A stretch of DNA of 64,000 nucleotides from Burkholderiales bacterium. GTDB lineage: Bacteria > Pseudomonadota > Gammaproteobacteria > Burkholderiales > Burkholderiaceae_C. Below are positions 7,123 to 17,300 of this stretch, piece by piece. Location of the stretch: assembly GCA_016703325.1 (NCBI GenBank), contig JADJCH010000002.1:1-64000 (forward strand), in the 5' to 3' direction. A program made the position numbers and the translations under genes. The notes under the pieces are model-generated. The model had not been told where the DNA came from. It did not search any database and saw nothing but the letters and a program-made list of their open reading frames with translations. Positions within the stretch are counted from its first letter, which is position 1, and the number at the start of each line of letters is the position of its first letter.

Positions 7123-10100
7123 ATGGCACTTTCGCGCATCCACCTGCCGGCTCTGCCCGGCCTGCAATTGTTCCAGGCGGGCCGGGCTGTGACCGCAGGT
7201 GGCACGATTGAAGTGGAGAGCAACGCTGCGACGCCCACCACGACATTCACCCTGCGGTTCTCCGATGATGGGCTGGGGGCGGGGTTGGCCGTCGGCGGGT
7301 TCCCCGTAGCTGCCTTGATCGACCCGGTGGCGAAGCGGCTGACATTGCGTGCCGGCTCGGCCGCTGCTCCATTGAGCGGCATCCTGCCGCTGGGTGGGGA
7401 ACTGGAGCTGCGGTACCTGGAATGCGTGGTGGCGCTGGCGGACGGCAACAACGATGGGGTGCTGGACAAGCTGGCCCCCGACGCACCGATCGTCGTCACC
7501 GGGCGGGTGGTTTGGCGAAACTCGGCGCTGCTGCAGTTGCCCGCCAAGCTGGAGTTGGACGTCATCCATGACGGACAGCGTGCAGCGGTAGTCACGGCGA
7601 GCAACATCCCCTGGCCAGCCAGCGCGCCAGCCGCTGTGCTGGCCGCAAAGAGCCGATTGAGCCTGCGTCCCTTCGTGAACGATGGTGTGCAGAAGCTGGA
7701 GCTGACCCTGGATGGCAGCGTTGGAGCGCATGCCGGCATCACTGCGTTGCGCAGCCGCGCCACTGCTTTGCTGCAGCAGGCATTTGGCGGCTCAACTTCG
7801 GCGCCGGGCATGGTGGCGTTCCGTCTGCGCCAAGTTTTCAGCCTGCCCAATGGCTCCCTGTCCGCGCGTCAGCCCGACTGGAGTACCACCCGACTGCGGC
7901 TGGAGTCACCTCCGTTGCCGTCACCGGCGGTGCAGCCTGGCAGCTTGCTCGGGCAGTTGCCGATCCAAGTGCGCATCGGCGGTCTGAGCTGGGATCTGCC
8001 GTTCTCTGGCCCGAATCAGGTGCCAGCGGACTGGGAGATCCGGCTGCGCGATGCTGCGCTCGGCTTCCCGAAGGTGGCCGGGCTCGCCATGCCGGAGCTG
8101 AAGGGCCACCTCTGCGTGCACGGGTTCAGCCCCACGGATGCGAGCCGGCTGGCACTGGTTTTCGAGCCCACTGCCTTGCAGGCGGTGAGCCTGCCCGAAG
8201 TGCTGCGCTTCTTGCTTGACCGCTTGCAATGGCAGAGCACCGGCTGGAACCTGGGTGAGCTGGCGAACCAGGCCGACCTGTCCCTGGATGCGCTGGACTG
8301 GGTTGCCCAACTGGGCAACGCCCTCGGCAGCGTCCCTTCAGCTGCCGCATTGGCGACGCTCCTGGACCCGTTGCAGGCGATCAAGACACCGCGCCAGGTC
8401 CTGGACCTGTTGCTGAGGGCCATCGCAGGCCTGGACGCTGCCCGACAGCCGGCCCAGTGGACCGCGCATGCATGGAGATGGTTTGCCGCCACAGTCACCG
8501 CCGCGGGCCAGGATCTGCATGACTCATTGGCCGGCGTGGTCACCGACCTGGCGGATCTGCCGGCCCCGGCCATTGAGCGTCTGTTGGCCGAGCTGTTCAA
8601 GCTGGCCGAGTCGTTGAGCATGCAGCCGGGACGGCTGATCACCGCGCTGCTGAAGCAAATGGCGGATCTGCCGCGTGCACGTTGGCTCGACTGGGCCTCA
8701 CTGTGCACGCGCATCGTGCTGATCGCCGCGCAGAACTTGCCGACGCCAGCACTGCTCGCCTCCGTGCCGCTGGCGCTCGTGGATCTGCTGCGCCCGGGCA
8801 TCCGCCTGCCGGCGCTGGACGTGGCGGCCCCGGCCGTGCCCTGGCAGCCGGCGCAGGCCGGCGCCAGCCCGCTCAAGCTGGCCGACTGGGTGGTGGGCTA
8901 CGTGGCGTCGGCATTGGCGCTGGGCCCCCTGCGTCTGGGGTCGCCAGCAGGAGCGGCAAGCCTGTCCGGCCTCACCGCCGACATCGCTGCCGGCTTGAGG
9001 AGTGTGCTCGGGCCGCTTGAAGATGTATCTGCTGGGGACCGCGGCGCCCCGATCCTGCGAATGTTCAGCCTGCTGTTCGCGGCCATCGACTTGCCGAGGA
9101 TCTCCGCACCCGCTGATCGGGAGGTGGCCCTGCAGCGGGAGTGGGTGCTGCTGAATCTGGTGCGCTGCTTCCCGGCCACGGCGCTGCTGTTGATTCCGGC
9201 CTCGATCGTGTGCCACCTCCAGGACTTCCCCGGGCTGCTGGCGCAATGGGCCGGCAAGGACGTGTTGGCAGACCCGAAGCTGGTCACAGACCGCCGGCCC
9301 GCGCCCGCGCCGGGCGGCGGCGCCGGCAACCCGCCGCCGGTGGGCTACCTCATCGTCAGCGATGTTCACCGGGATGCCGCTTCCGATGACCGGGGGCCGG
9401 TGAACTTCGGCTCGATCGATCACTTCAAGGACAACCGCAGCCTGTACCGCAAGGTCATCACCTGGGCCCGGAACAAGGGGTACACGCTGATCGAGAACGG
9501 TGACAGCGAGGAGCTTTGGTACATCCGCGAGGGCTTCGAATACAGCTCGCCACGCGCCAAGATGGAGGCCGTCTTCGCGTCGCACGCGGCGGTGTACGCC
9601 GACCTGTGGGAGCTGTTCCTGGACGACCGCTACGTGCGCGTCATCGGCAACCACGATTCCTACCTGCGCGAGATGATGGCGCCGGAAACCCGGGGCGGTG
9701 TCACGCGCCCTTGGCTTCACTGGAAGTGGAAGGAAACGGCCGAACGGGAGCGTCCCGCCCTGGCAGGACGCGACACCAGCCCTTCTCGGTCGATGAAGCT
9801 GCATGACTTCGTGGTCATCGACGGCGTCAAGACCATGCAGGAGAACAGTGGCCTCAAAGCGCTGACCGACCTGATACAGGCGGGCGCGGACCCCCGCGCC
9901 ATGGCTGCGAACCTGCTCAAGGGGCGCCTGGGCATGGACCCCGACGACTACACCGAGAAGCAGGCCATGCTGATCTGCCATGGCCACCAGTTCGACATCT
10001 GGAACAACGACCGCACTGCCGTCGTCGGGAAGCTCATCTCCAACGGCGTCGGCGTTCCCGTGGATCAGGCGATGGACCCGCTGCTGGACCTGCGCGGCAT

Positions 10101-11397
10101 CGCCATGGGCGGCAGCCCGCTGGTCGACTTTGGCCTGAAGCTCGCCAGCGCCCCCGTCGCCGGCAACTGGCTGAGCCGCGAGGCGGCCCTCGCGATGGCG
10201 CACCGCATCCAGCATCAGAGCGACACCACGCGGCTGACGATCGACGACGTGATGTACTCGGAGTCGCTGGCCGTCCTGCTGAACGGGCTGCTCAAGTCCG
10301 TGACGCAGGACGCGACCCGGCACCACCACCTGTGCATCGGCCACACCCATACGCCTCAGAGCCAGCCCTACTACACGATCCCTGGCGCCTTGGCAGGCCC
10401 GCTGCTGCCGGTGGTGCAGGCTGTTCAGCAGATGGTCAGCGCCGCGCTGCCGATCAGCCCGGACCTCATCGTCAACGGCGACCTGCGGCTGCCGTTGCGC
10501 ACGCCGTACTACAACACCGGTACCTCCAGCTGGTTCCGGGGGGTGGTCTGGGCCGTCGAGATCCTGCCTACCGGCCAGGCACGGCTGGTGTATTTCACCG
10601 AGAACGGCGCCGGCCCGGAAGTGATGGACTGGGAGCTGCACGCGATCGAACCGGCGGTCCGCCAGAAGATCAACGCGCTACTGCAGCAACTGCCTTCATT
10701 CGATGCGCTCGGCTGGTTGCGTGATCAGCTCGACGTGGCCGGCCAGGTGCTTGGCGACCGCATGGCCGACCTGCTGGGCCAGTTCGGCGTGGACCGCGTC
10801 ATGCCCCTGCCGATGCAGGCCCTGTACGCGCTGGACCCGATGGTGGGTGGAGCACTCGAAGAGTTTTTGCTGGAGGACATCGACGGCGTGACCATGCGCA
10901 CGTCGACAAGCCGGGTTGAAGCGGCCCGCCGCCAGATGGAGCCGCTGCAGAACCTCCTGCTGCGCCTGACCACGCTCATCGCCCAACGGCAGGCCGGTCG
11001 ACGTCCTGGGGTACTGAAGAAGTCCTTCCGCGTTTCGGTGCGCACGCAAGCGGACCAGGCGGGACAGCTCGAACGCTTCACTGACCTGTGCGCGATGTTC
11101 CGCCCGTTGCTGGCCGGTACGCCGGCCGCACAGCGGGTGGAGCACTGCGCAGCCATGGCCTTCGTGGCGTTGAATCGCCTGCCCATGCTGGGTGCGCAGT
11201 CCGGCGCTGGGCTGCCTGACGCAGCCCGTCTGCTGCAGGGACCGGCCCCCTTGTTGAGCGCACTGCTGCTGCTCGCCAGCCAACTGCCCGGTGGCGGCAC
11301 GCCGGTGACGTTGCCCGGCAAACTGACGCTGAGCACCACACTGAACGTGTCAGACGGCAAGGTCACGCTCAGCGTCGAGGTGGGGGGAACGGCATGA
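7123..11397 (+). CDS. 1,424-residue protein with a metallophosphoesterase domain
   Basis: A calcineurin-like phosphoesterase core is embedded in a very long protein. All signature blocks are present: D747-x-H749 (SDVHRD), G793-D794 (NGDSEE), G842-N-H-D845 (GNHDSY), H953-G-H955 and G1073-H-T-H1076, enough for a two-metal centre. It should hydrolyse a phosphomonoester or phosphodiester; the substrate is unknown. Residues 1-220 are beta-rich, 330-640 mostly helical with many short hydrophobic helices, and a GGGAGNPPP-like linker precedes the catalytic part. No signal peptide or clear membrane anchor. I prefer ATG 7123 over GTG 7087 because the predicted transcript starts near 7093. The stop overlaps the next start (ATGA). 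GC content matches the chromosome. First gene after operator copy B. Confidence 0.8.
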   Translation: MALSRIHLPALPGLQLFQAGRAVTAGGTIEVESNAATPTTTFTLRFSDDGLGAGLAVGGFPVAALIDPVAKRLTLRAGSAAAPLSGILPLGGELELRYLECVVALADGNNDGVLDKLAPDAPIVVTGRVVWRNSALLQLPAKLELDVIHDGQRAAVVTASNIPWPASAPAAVLAAKSRLSLRPFVNDGVQKLELTLDGSVGAHAGITALRSRATALLQQAFGGSTSAPGMVAFRLRQVFSLPNGSLSARQPDWSTTRLRLESPPLPSPAVQPGSLLGQLPIQVRIGGLSWDLPFSGPNQVPADWEIRLRDAALGFPKVAGLAMPELKGHLCVHGFSPTDASRLALVFEPTALQAVSLPEVLRFLLDRLQWQSTGWNLGELANQADLSLDALDWVAQLGNALGSVPSAAALATLLDPLQAIKTPRQVLDLLLRAIAGLDAARQPAQWTAHAWRWFAATVTAAGQDLHDSLAGVVTDLADLPAPAIERLLAELFKLAESLSMQPGRLITALLKQMADLPRARWLDWASLCTRIVLIAAQNLPTPALLASVPLALVDLLRPGIRLPALDVAAPAVPWQPAQAGASPLKLADWVVGYVASALALGPLRLGSPAGAASLSGLTADIAAGLRSVLGPLEDVSAGDRGAPILRMFSLLFAAIDLPRISAPADREVALQREWVLLNLVRCFPATALLLIPASIVCHLQDFPGLLAQWAGKDVLADPKLVTDRRPAPAPGGGAGNPPPVGYLIVSDVHRDAASDDRGPVNFGSIDHFKDNRSLYRKVITWARNKGYTLIENGDSEELWYIREGFEYSSPRAKMEAVFASHAAVYADLWELFLDDRYVRVIGNHDSYLREMMAPETRGGVTRPWLHWKWKETAERERPALAGRDTSPSRSMKLHDFVVIDGVKTMQENSGLKALTDLIQAGADPRAMAANLLKGRLGMDPDDYTEKQAMLICHGHQFDIWNNDRTAVVGKLISNGVGVPVDQAMDPLLDLRGIAMGGSPLVDFGLKLASAPVAGNWLSREAALAMAHRIQHQSDTTRLTIDDVMYSESLAVLLNGLLKSVTQDATRHHHLCIGHTHTPQSQPYYTIPGALAGPLLPVVQAVQQMVSAALPISPDLIVNGDLRLPLRTPYYNTGTSSWFRGVVWAVEILPTGQARLVYFTENGAGPEVMDWELHAIEPAVRQKINALLQQLPSFDALGWLRDQLDVAGQVLGDRMADLLGQFGVDRVMPLPMQALYALDPMVGGALEEFLLEDIDGVTMRTSTSRVEAARRQMEPLQNLLLRLTTLIAQRQAGRRPGVLKKSFRVSVRTQADQAGQLERFTDLCAMFRPLLAGTPAAQRVEHCAAMAFVALNRLPMLGAQSGAGLPDAARLLQGPAPLLSALLLLASQLPGGGTPVTLPGKLTLSTTLNVSDGKVTLSVEVGGTA

Positions 11398-14300
11398 GCT
11401 CCGCTTCGCCCCTCGCCGAATTCAAGTCCCTGACGCTCTCCCGCACCGGGGCCGGGCAGGCCAGCGTGCGGGCCGAGGGACAACTCGGCCCACTGCTCGT
11501 GGCTTTGGGGGTTGGCCCGGCCGACCCGGCGGGCCCACCGGCCCTGCCGACGGCGCTGATCGCCCAGCTCAAGAGTGAACTCGCCGCGGCCCCGACCCTG
11601 CCCGGCACACCCGGTGCAGCGGGCTCAGCGGGCACAGCGGAGTCGCCTACTCTCGCGCGCATCACCTCGGTGGTCGCCCGACTTGAAGACAGCCTGGGTG
11701 ACGCGGACGCCGTCTGGCTGACGCTGGGATCCGCCGCCGGGCACGATGCGGCGCACTGGGTGGCCGCCTGGACACCGGATCACGTCGATCTGCTCGGCAT
11801 CCAGCACCTGAGCGGACTACCTCTGCAGCTGCCGGGGCTGACCGGCCGCGGCAACGCCTGGTTGTTCATCGGCCTGCGGCTGCGCGGGCAGGGCGACCGC
11901 CTGAACGCCGAGGCCACCGACGTGCTGCTGACAGCCGGCATCGAGGCCACCTCCACCTGCGGGATCGGCCTGCTGAACTACGCCCGGGCCACCGGGCAGT
12001 TGACGTTGGCCCTGACCGTCGGCCGCCTGCCGGCGGTGGCGGACCTGCTGGATCGTCCGGCCCTGCTGCTGGAAGCGGCCAGCCAGGGAGAACTGCAACT
12101 GCTGCTGCAAGGTGCGGCCGGCGGCAATCTGCTCGGGTTGCCAGTGGACGCGGGCCACCGCACATACGTGTTCGGCAAAGGACATTCGCCGGCCGGCTCG
12201 ACCTCGTTCACGCTTGACCAGATTCGAGTGCAGGACAGCCTGGACATCCGCGGCGGCCTGCCGGCAGGCCTCGCCACCCTGCATCTGGACTTGGATGCGT
12301 CGTTCGAAAACGTCCGCCTCGACCGCGCCGATGCCTCGGACATCACGCTGGCATTGCAGGGCACCGCCCGGCTGGACCTCAATCTCGCTGCCACGCCAGC
12401 CTGCCCGAGCGGCTTCCGTGGCGCATTGGACGCCGAAGTACACATCCACCACGACCCGGACGGTGAAGACCGGCTGGCCTTCTCCCTGGCCAGTCAGTCC
12501 GCGGGCTCGGTCCGGCCGCGACCGGGTGACCTGCGGGTCGACCTGCCGACCGGTGACCTGTTGCTCACGCTGAGGCGCCCTGCGAGCGACACGTCGCTCC
12601 CCTGGCGGCTGGCGTGGCGCTCCCAGGTGGTGGTCCCATGGGGCACGCTGGCCTTCGGCCTGCGCAAGGTGATGCAGTGTCTTCCTGGCGCCGATGGGGG
12701 GGCAGGTTTCGGCAATGCGGACATGCCGGGCTGGCGCGTGACGCTGCTGGCCGAACTCAACACGCCCTCACCCTTCGCCGAACTGAGCCTGGAACTGGTG
12801 GAGACCCGCCACGCCGAGGCCTTCACCGCAACCGCAGCAGTTCTCTACCAGGGCCGGCTGGGCCCGCTGCCGCTGGACATCGCCCAGGCGGGTTTGAAGA
12901 TTCGGATCCCACTCGACGGTGTGGGGGCCATTCAGGCCGAAGGGCAGGCCGTCGCGACTTCCGCCTGGGAGCGCATCGGCGCGCAGGACCTGTTGCCGCA
13001 GTTCGCGGACACGCTGTGCCGGTTCGAACTGGCTCCGTCGCCGGAAGGCGACCTACCGATGCTGCGGCTCGTGATCGCTGGAGATTTGCCGGCGATCCGG
13101 TTGCCGCTGCCTGGGCGCAGGCCGATCGACCTTCTGAAGCCCGACCGGTTCGAGCTGGACCTGGGGCCGACGCTGCGGCTCAGGGCCCGGCTCACCGCAC
13201 CCGCAGGCGAGTCCCTGGCTCGCACCCTGCACAGGACCCTGGGACTGCCGAACCAATGCAGCGCGCTCATGGACGCCTTGGCGGGTACCCGGGCAACCCT
13301 GGAGGTCCGCCTGCCTGGCCTCTCCAGCGCGCAGGACAGCCGCAACCCGACGCCCGGGTTTCGGATCGAACTGGATGCTCCGGATGCCCCCTGGCTGGAC
13401 CTGTTCGAAACCTTTACCGGGCGCGGCGCAGCGTCGACCGCTGCGCCAACTCGCACGGAAGCCCCGCGCAACGGGCGCCTGGTGCAGCACAGCGCCACCC
13501 ACAAGATCCAGAGCCCCCCAGGCGGGGGCCCCCTGGCGATCCGGCCGGGCCGGCTGACCGTGGCGGTGGGCCTGCCAGCCACCGGGCCCGAGCTGCACCT
13601 GAGCGTCACCATCCAGGTGCGGGTGCTCGGTGAGACCTTCGATGCCGGCCTCTTCCTCGACCTGGAGGCGCAACAGCCGTCCCTGCGCCTGGCGGCGGGT
13701 GTCAACGACCCGATCACACTGCGCATCCCGGCACCACTGCCCGGGCGGGTGAACGCCGAACCGATGGTGGCCGACATCCTGGCCGACCTCTACCCGGGGA
13801 GCCCGAGCGCCCAGCGCCGAGCCGAGGCCCGGGCCATCGTCGATCAATGGAATCAGCTGTTCGCACTGAACATCGCCGACGGTGACCAGCCGCTGATGGT
13901 CTTCGAGCTGCGAAACGTGCAACTGCGCTTTGGCCTGGGCCAGAACGGCGTGGAGGTGGGCGCAAGCGGCGCGGTGCAGATCATCCAGCTGCCACCCATC
14001 GTGGACGCCGTAATGCCGCTGCCTGGCCCGCGGGCGGTGCTGGGCGCCACAGCCACCAGCGTGTACATCGAGATCCAGTCGCCCTTGGCTGGCGACGAGG
14101 CCCAGGTCAAGCCGCTGTTCTCGATCCCCTTGGCGCCCGCGGGCACCACCGGCATCAACGGGGACCGGCTGCCGTCGGACCAGGCCCTCGACCTGTACTT
14201 CGGCGGCTTCACCTTCGGCTACAGCTGGGCGCCGTCATCCATCCAGGTGGCGGTGAAGGCCGGCGTCGGGATCCCCCAGCTGCTGCTGGACGTCGCCGAC

Positions 14301-17300
14301 CTCTCACCGATTGCTGTCCGCGTGCCCAGGGGCGAGCCCGGCATTCCCTCGGCCTGGGTGGACGTGGAGGTCCTGCAGCCCACCGCGGCCGCACCGCCCA
14401 TCCCCAAGGTCAACATCAAGTTTGGCGACACGGGCAGGCCGCACAGCCAGAACCGCGGCTTTGAACAGGTGCTGCAGATTCCGCACGTCCCGGATCCGAA
14501 CCGGCCGCTCGGCCCGCCCCTGGTCCGGCAGATGGATCTGGTGGTTGAGTACGGGCGGGAGTTCTCGATCATCCCGATCACCCCGCTGCTCCTGCCCGGC
14601 ATCGTGCTGGACTGGGGGCTGCAGGTCGGTCCCAGCGAGGTCACCGACCCGGCGGGTAAGGTCACCCCCGTCGACCCGCTGCTGCGCCTGCAGTTCCGGC
14701 AGATGCAGTTCTACCTGCTGCCGGCGCCCCTCATCGTGCTCTTTCCCTGGTCGCTGGCGCCGGGGCTGCTTCAGCCGTTCCCGCCGTACAGCCTGGTCGG
14801 CGTCCTGGGGCTCTTTCCGCTTCTGGCGATCCCTGCCATCGACGTCTACACCGGCGCGCCCCTGCCGCAGCCCGATGGCAGCCGTGATCAGGCGGTGCAA
14901 TTGCTGGCGCGCATCCCCGGGGTGATCCGCATCGAGGCCGGGCTGTCCCGGCCGCAACCGAGCCTGCCCATCCCGGCGCTGCTGGAGCTGGCCATGCTCG
15001 GGCAGCGGATCCTGGCCGGCGATGTGGCCGACCTGACCCTGCGTGAGGGCTCTCCGATTCACGACATCTCCTACCTGGAGGCCGAGTTCGAGGTCGACCT
15101 GCCGTTCCTGGACTTCTTCGACCCCTCGCTGCGCAAGAGGGGTCCCGCCGGCCAGCCACCCGCGTTTCCGATCAAGGTCCAGCAGCGTGTGGGCCTGGGC
15201 GATGTGCTGGGCGGCCTGCTGCCCGTCATCAAGCCGGTCTTCCAGGCCGTGGCCGACACGCGCCAGGCCGCAGCCGATGCAGGAGCCGCCGCCGCAGCGG
15301 CCGCCGGCAGCGCCATCAAGCGCGGTCAGGACGCAGTGGACGCCACGCTGAAGGCACTGAAGACGCAACTCCTGAACCTCGACCGCCGTCAGGCCGACCT
15401 GGTGCGCATGGTGCCCATCCGGGCGCGACGCCTCCATCACCACACGGCTGCGGGTTTTGCACTGCCCGGCCTGGTCGGCGTAAGTTTCGACTGCCGATTC
15501 GCGCTGTGCCTGCTCACGCCCGAGGAGCTGCAGGACGAATTGCGCCTGTACCACGAGGGCCTGCGGCCTGCTACCCGGCGCATCAGTGACCCCAGCCTGC
15601 CTGCAGCCGGTGGAACCCCTGCACCGGCACCCCTCCCGCCGCCCGTCCTGGTGCTGCCCGTGGACCTGGGTGGCCGGTTCACCTCAGTCCTGAACGACAA
15701 CACACCCTCAGCCGCACTGCGCAACAAGGCCCAGGGCCGCCTCAAGTCAGCCGGCTCGGCGGCCAAGGCGCAAGGTGCAGCCATCAACCAGTCCCTCGCC
15801 GCCCTGCGCCGGATCACGCCGGACAAGCCGGGGCTGCGGCAGGCTTGGCTGCGGACCCTGGGCGTGCCAAAGGACGGCGGAACCAAGGCCGTGCGGCTGT
15901 GGGCCACCGGGGGAACCACATTCCCGGAGACCGACCTGCGGGACCTGCTGACCGCCGAGATCGCTGCCCGCAACAGCCTGCAGACGAAGCTGGAGTTCTC
16001 CTTCATCCGCCATGCCGACGCGCTGGCTGCCGACTGGGCCAACGATGCCATCCAGTTCGTGGCGCCGACGGCCGTTCCCACCGCCAGGGCTGTGCTGACG
16101 CCAACGCCGGCGGTCCCTCTCACTCCCACGCCCAGCCTGCCTGCGGCTGCGGCTCTGCTGACAGGCCGCATCCAGCTCGGCAACCTCACCCTGCTGAAAA
16201 ACAAGATCGGCACCGCGCTCGGGAGCTCGGTGACGTTGCGGCCCCAGTTGGCCGAGCGGGTCGCCGCCAGAGCACAGCTTGCTGTGACTGACACGGCCAC
16301 CAGCGCCGACCTCGATCGGATCAAGGCAGGCCTGATCGACGACTTCAAGCGGCTCATCCAGGAAGACGCGCTCGTCGGCCAAAAGGTGCAGCTCCGCGCC
16401 ACGGACGCACCAGCCGCTACGCTGGAGATGGTGTGCGGCCTGGCCGGCTCTGCCTGGACAAGCCGTGTCGCGGCCCGCAGCAACCTGCGCAGCGTGGCCC
16501 ACCTGGACCTCCGCCTGGTCGGCCCCCGCCTGGGCGGTGCGCTGAAGCCACCCTCAGTCACCAGCGCACCGCCCGCAGGCAGCGGCCCCCGCCGCAAGTC
16601 GCTCGGCTTTGCACTGCGCTGCCGCGGCCTGGACGGCACCCCGCTGCCGGAAACCACCTTCATGCAGCCGGTGAGTCAGGCGAGCCCGCTGTACGACGTG
16701 GTGCTGCGCAACGGGGACTACCTCCTGCGCCTGTTCGCGCCGCTGGCGTCGGCGCCCGGTCCGGTGCCGTCCCCGTCGGGCCCGGCCGGCACAACGGCAG
16801 CGGCACAGCAGTTGCGCAAGGAGTTCAAGCTGCCGGCCACCGTGACGGGCCTGGAACCGGACCTGCCCGGCAAGGCTCGGCGGCTGCGCGCGCGCCTGCT
16901 CGTGCAGGAGCGCTTTTCAATCACGCCGGCCAAGCCGCCGCTCTCCCCGCGGCTGGAGTACGGCAAGGACTTTCACCGCAGCAGCCTGTTCTGGACCGCC
17001 GGCGACCCGGCACTCGGGCACGGCTCCCCGGCCCCCAGCCCCCTGTTCGAACTGGCCGCCCCGCCGAACGCCTCCGCCCCCGCCCTGCCCGGCAGCCATG
17101 GCCGGCTCAACCTGGCCGACCTTCTGGTGGCCGAACACCAGCCCGGCAAAGCCCCCACCTACCTCACCACCGATCGCCCGGCGCTGCTCGCAGGCCTGGA
17201 CATCACCCTGATGACCGCACTGGGCGGCAGTGGAACGGGATTGGCGCAGAACTTCGTCGCTCGCTTTCGCGGCCTGGTGATGCCCGATGACGCGCACTCG

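Noticed and set aside
8698..10641. Long open frame on the minus strand (647 codons) opposite the phosphoesterase gene
   Set aside because: GC-rich shadow frame; composition is His/Gln/Arg/Val-rich without domain character, while the plus strand has complete catalytic motifs.
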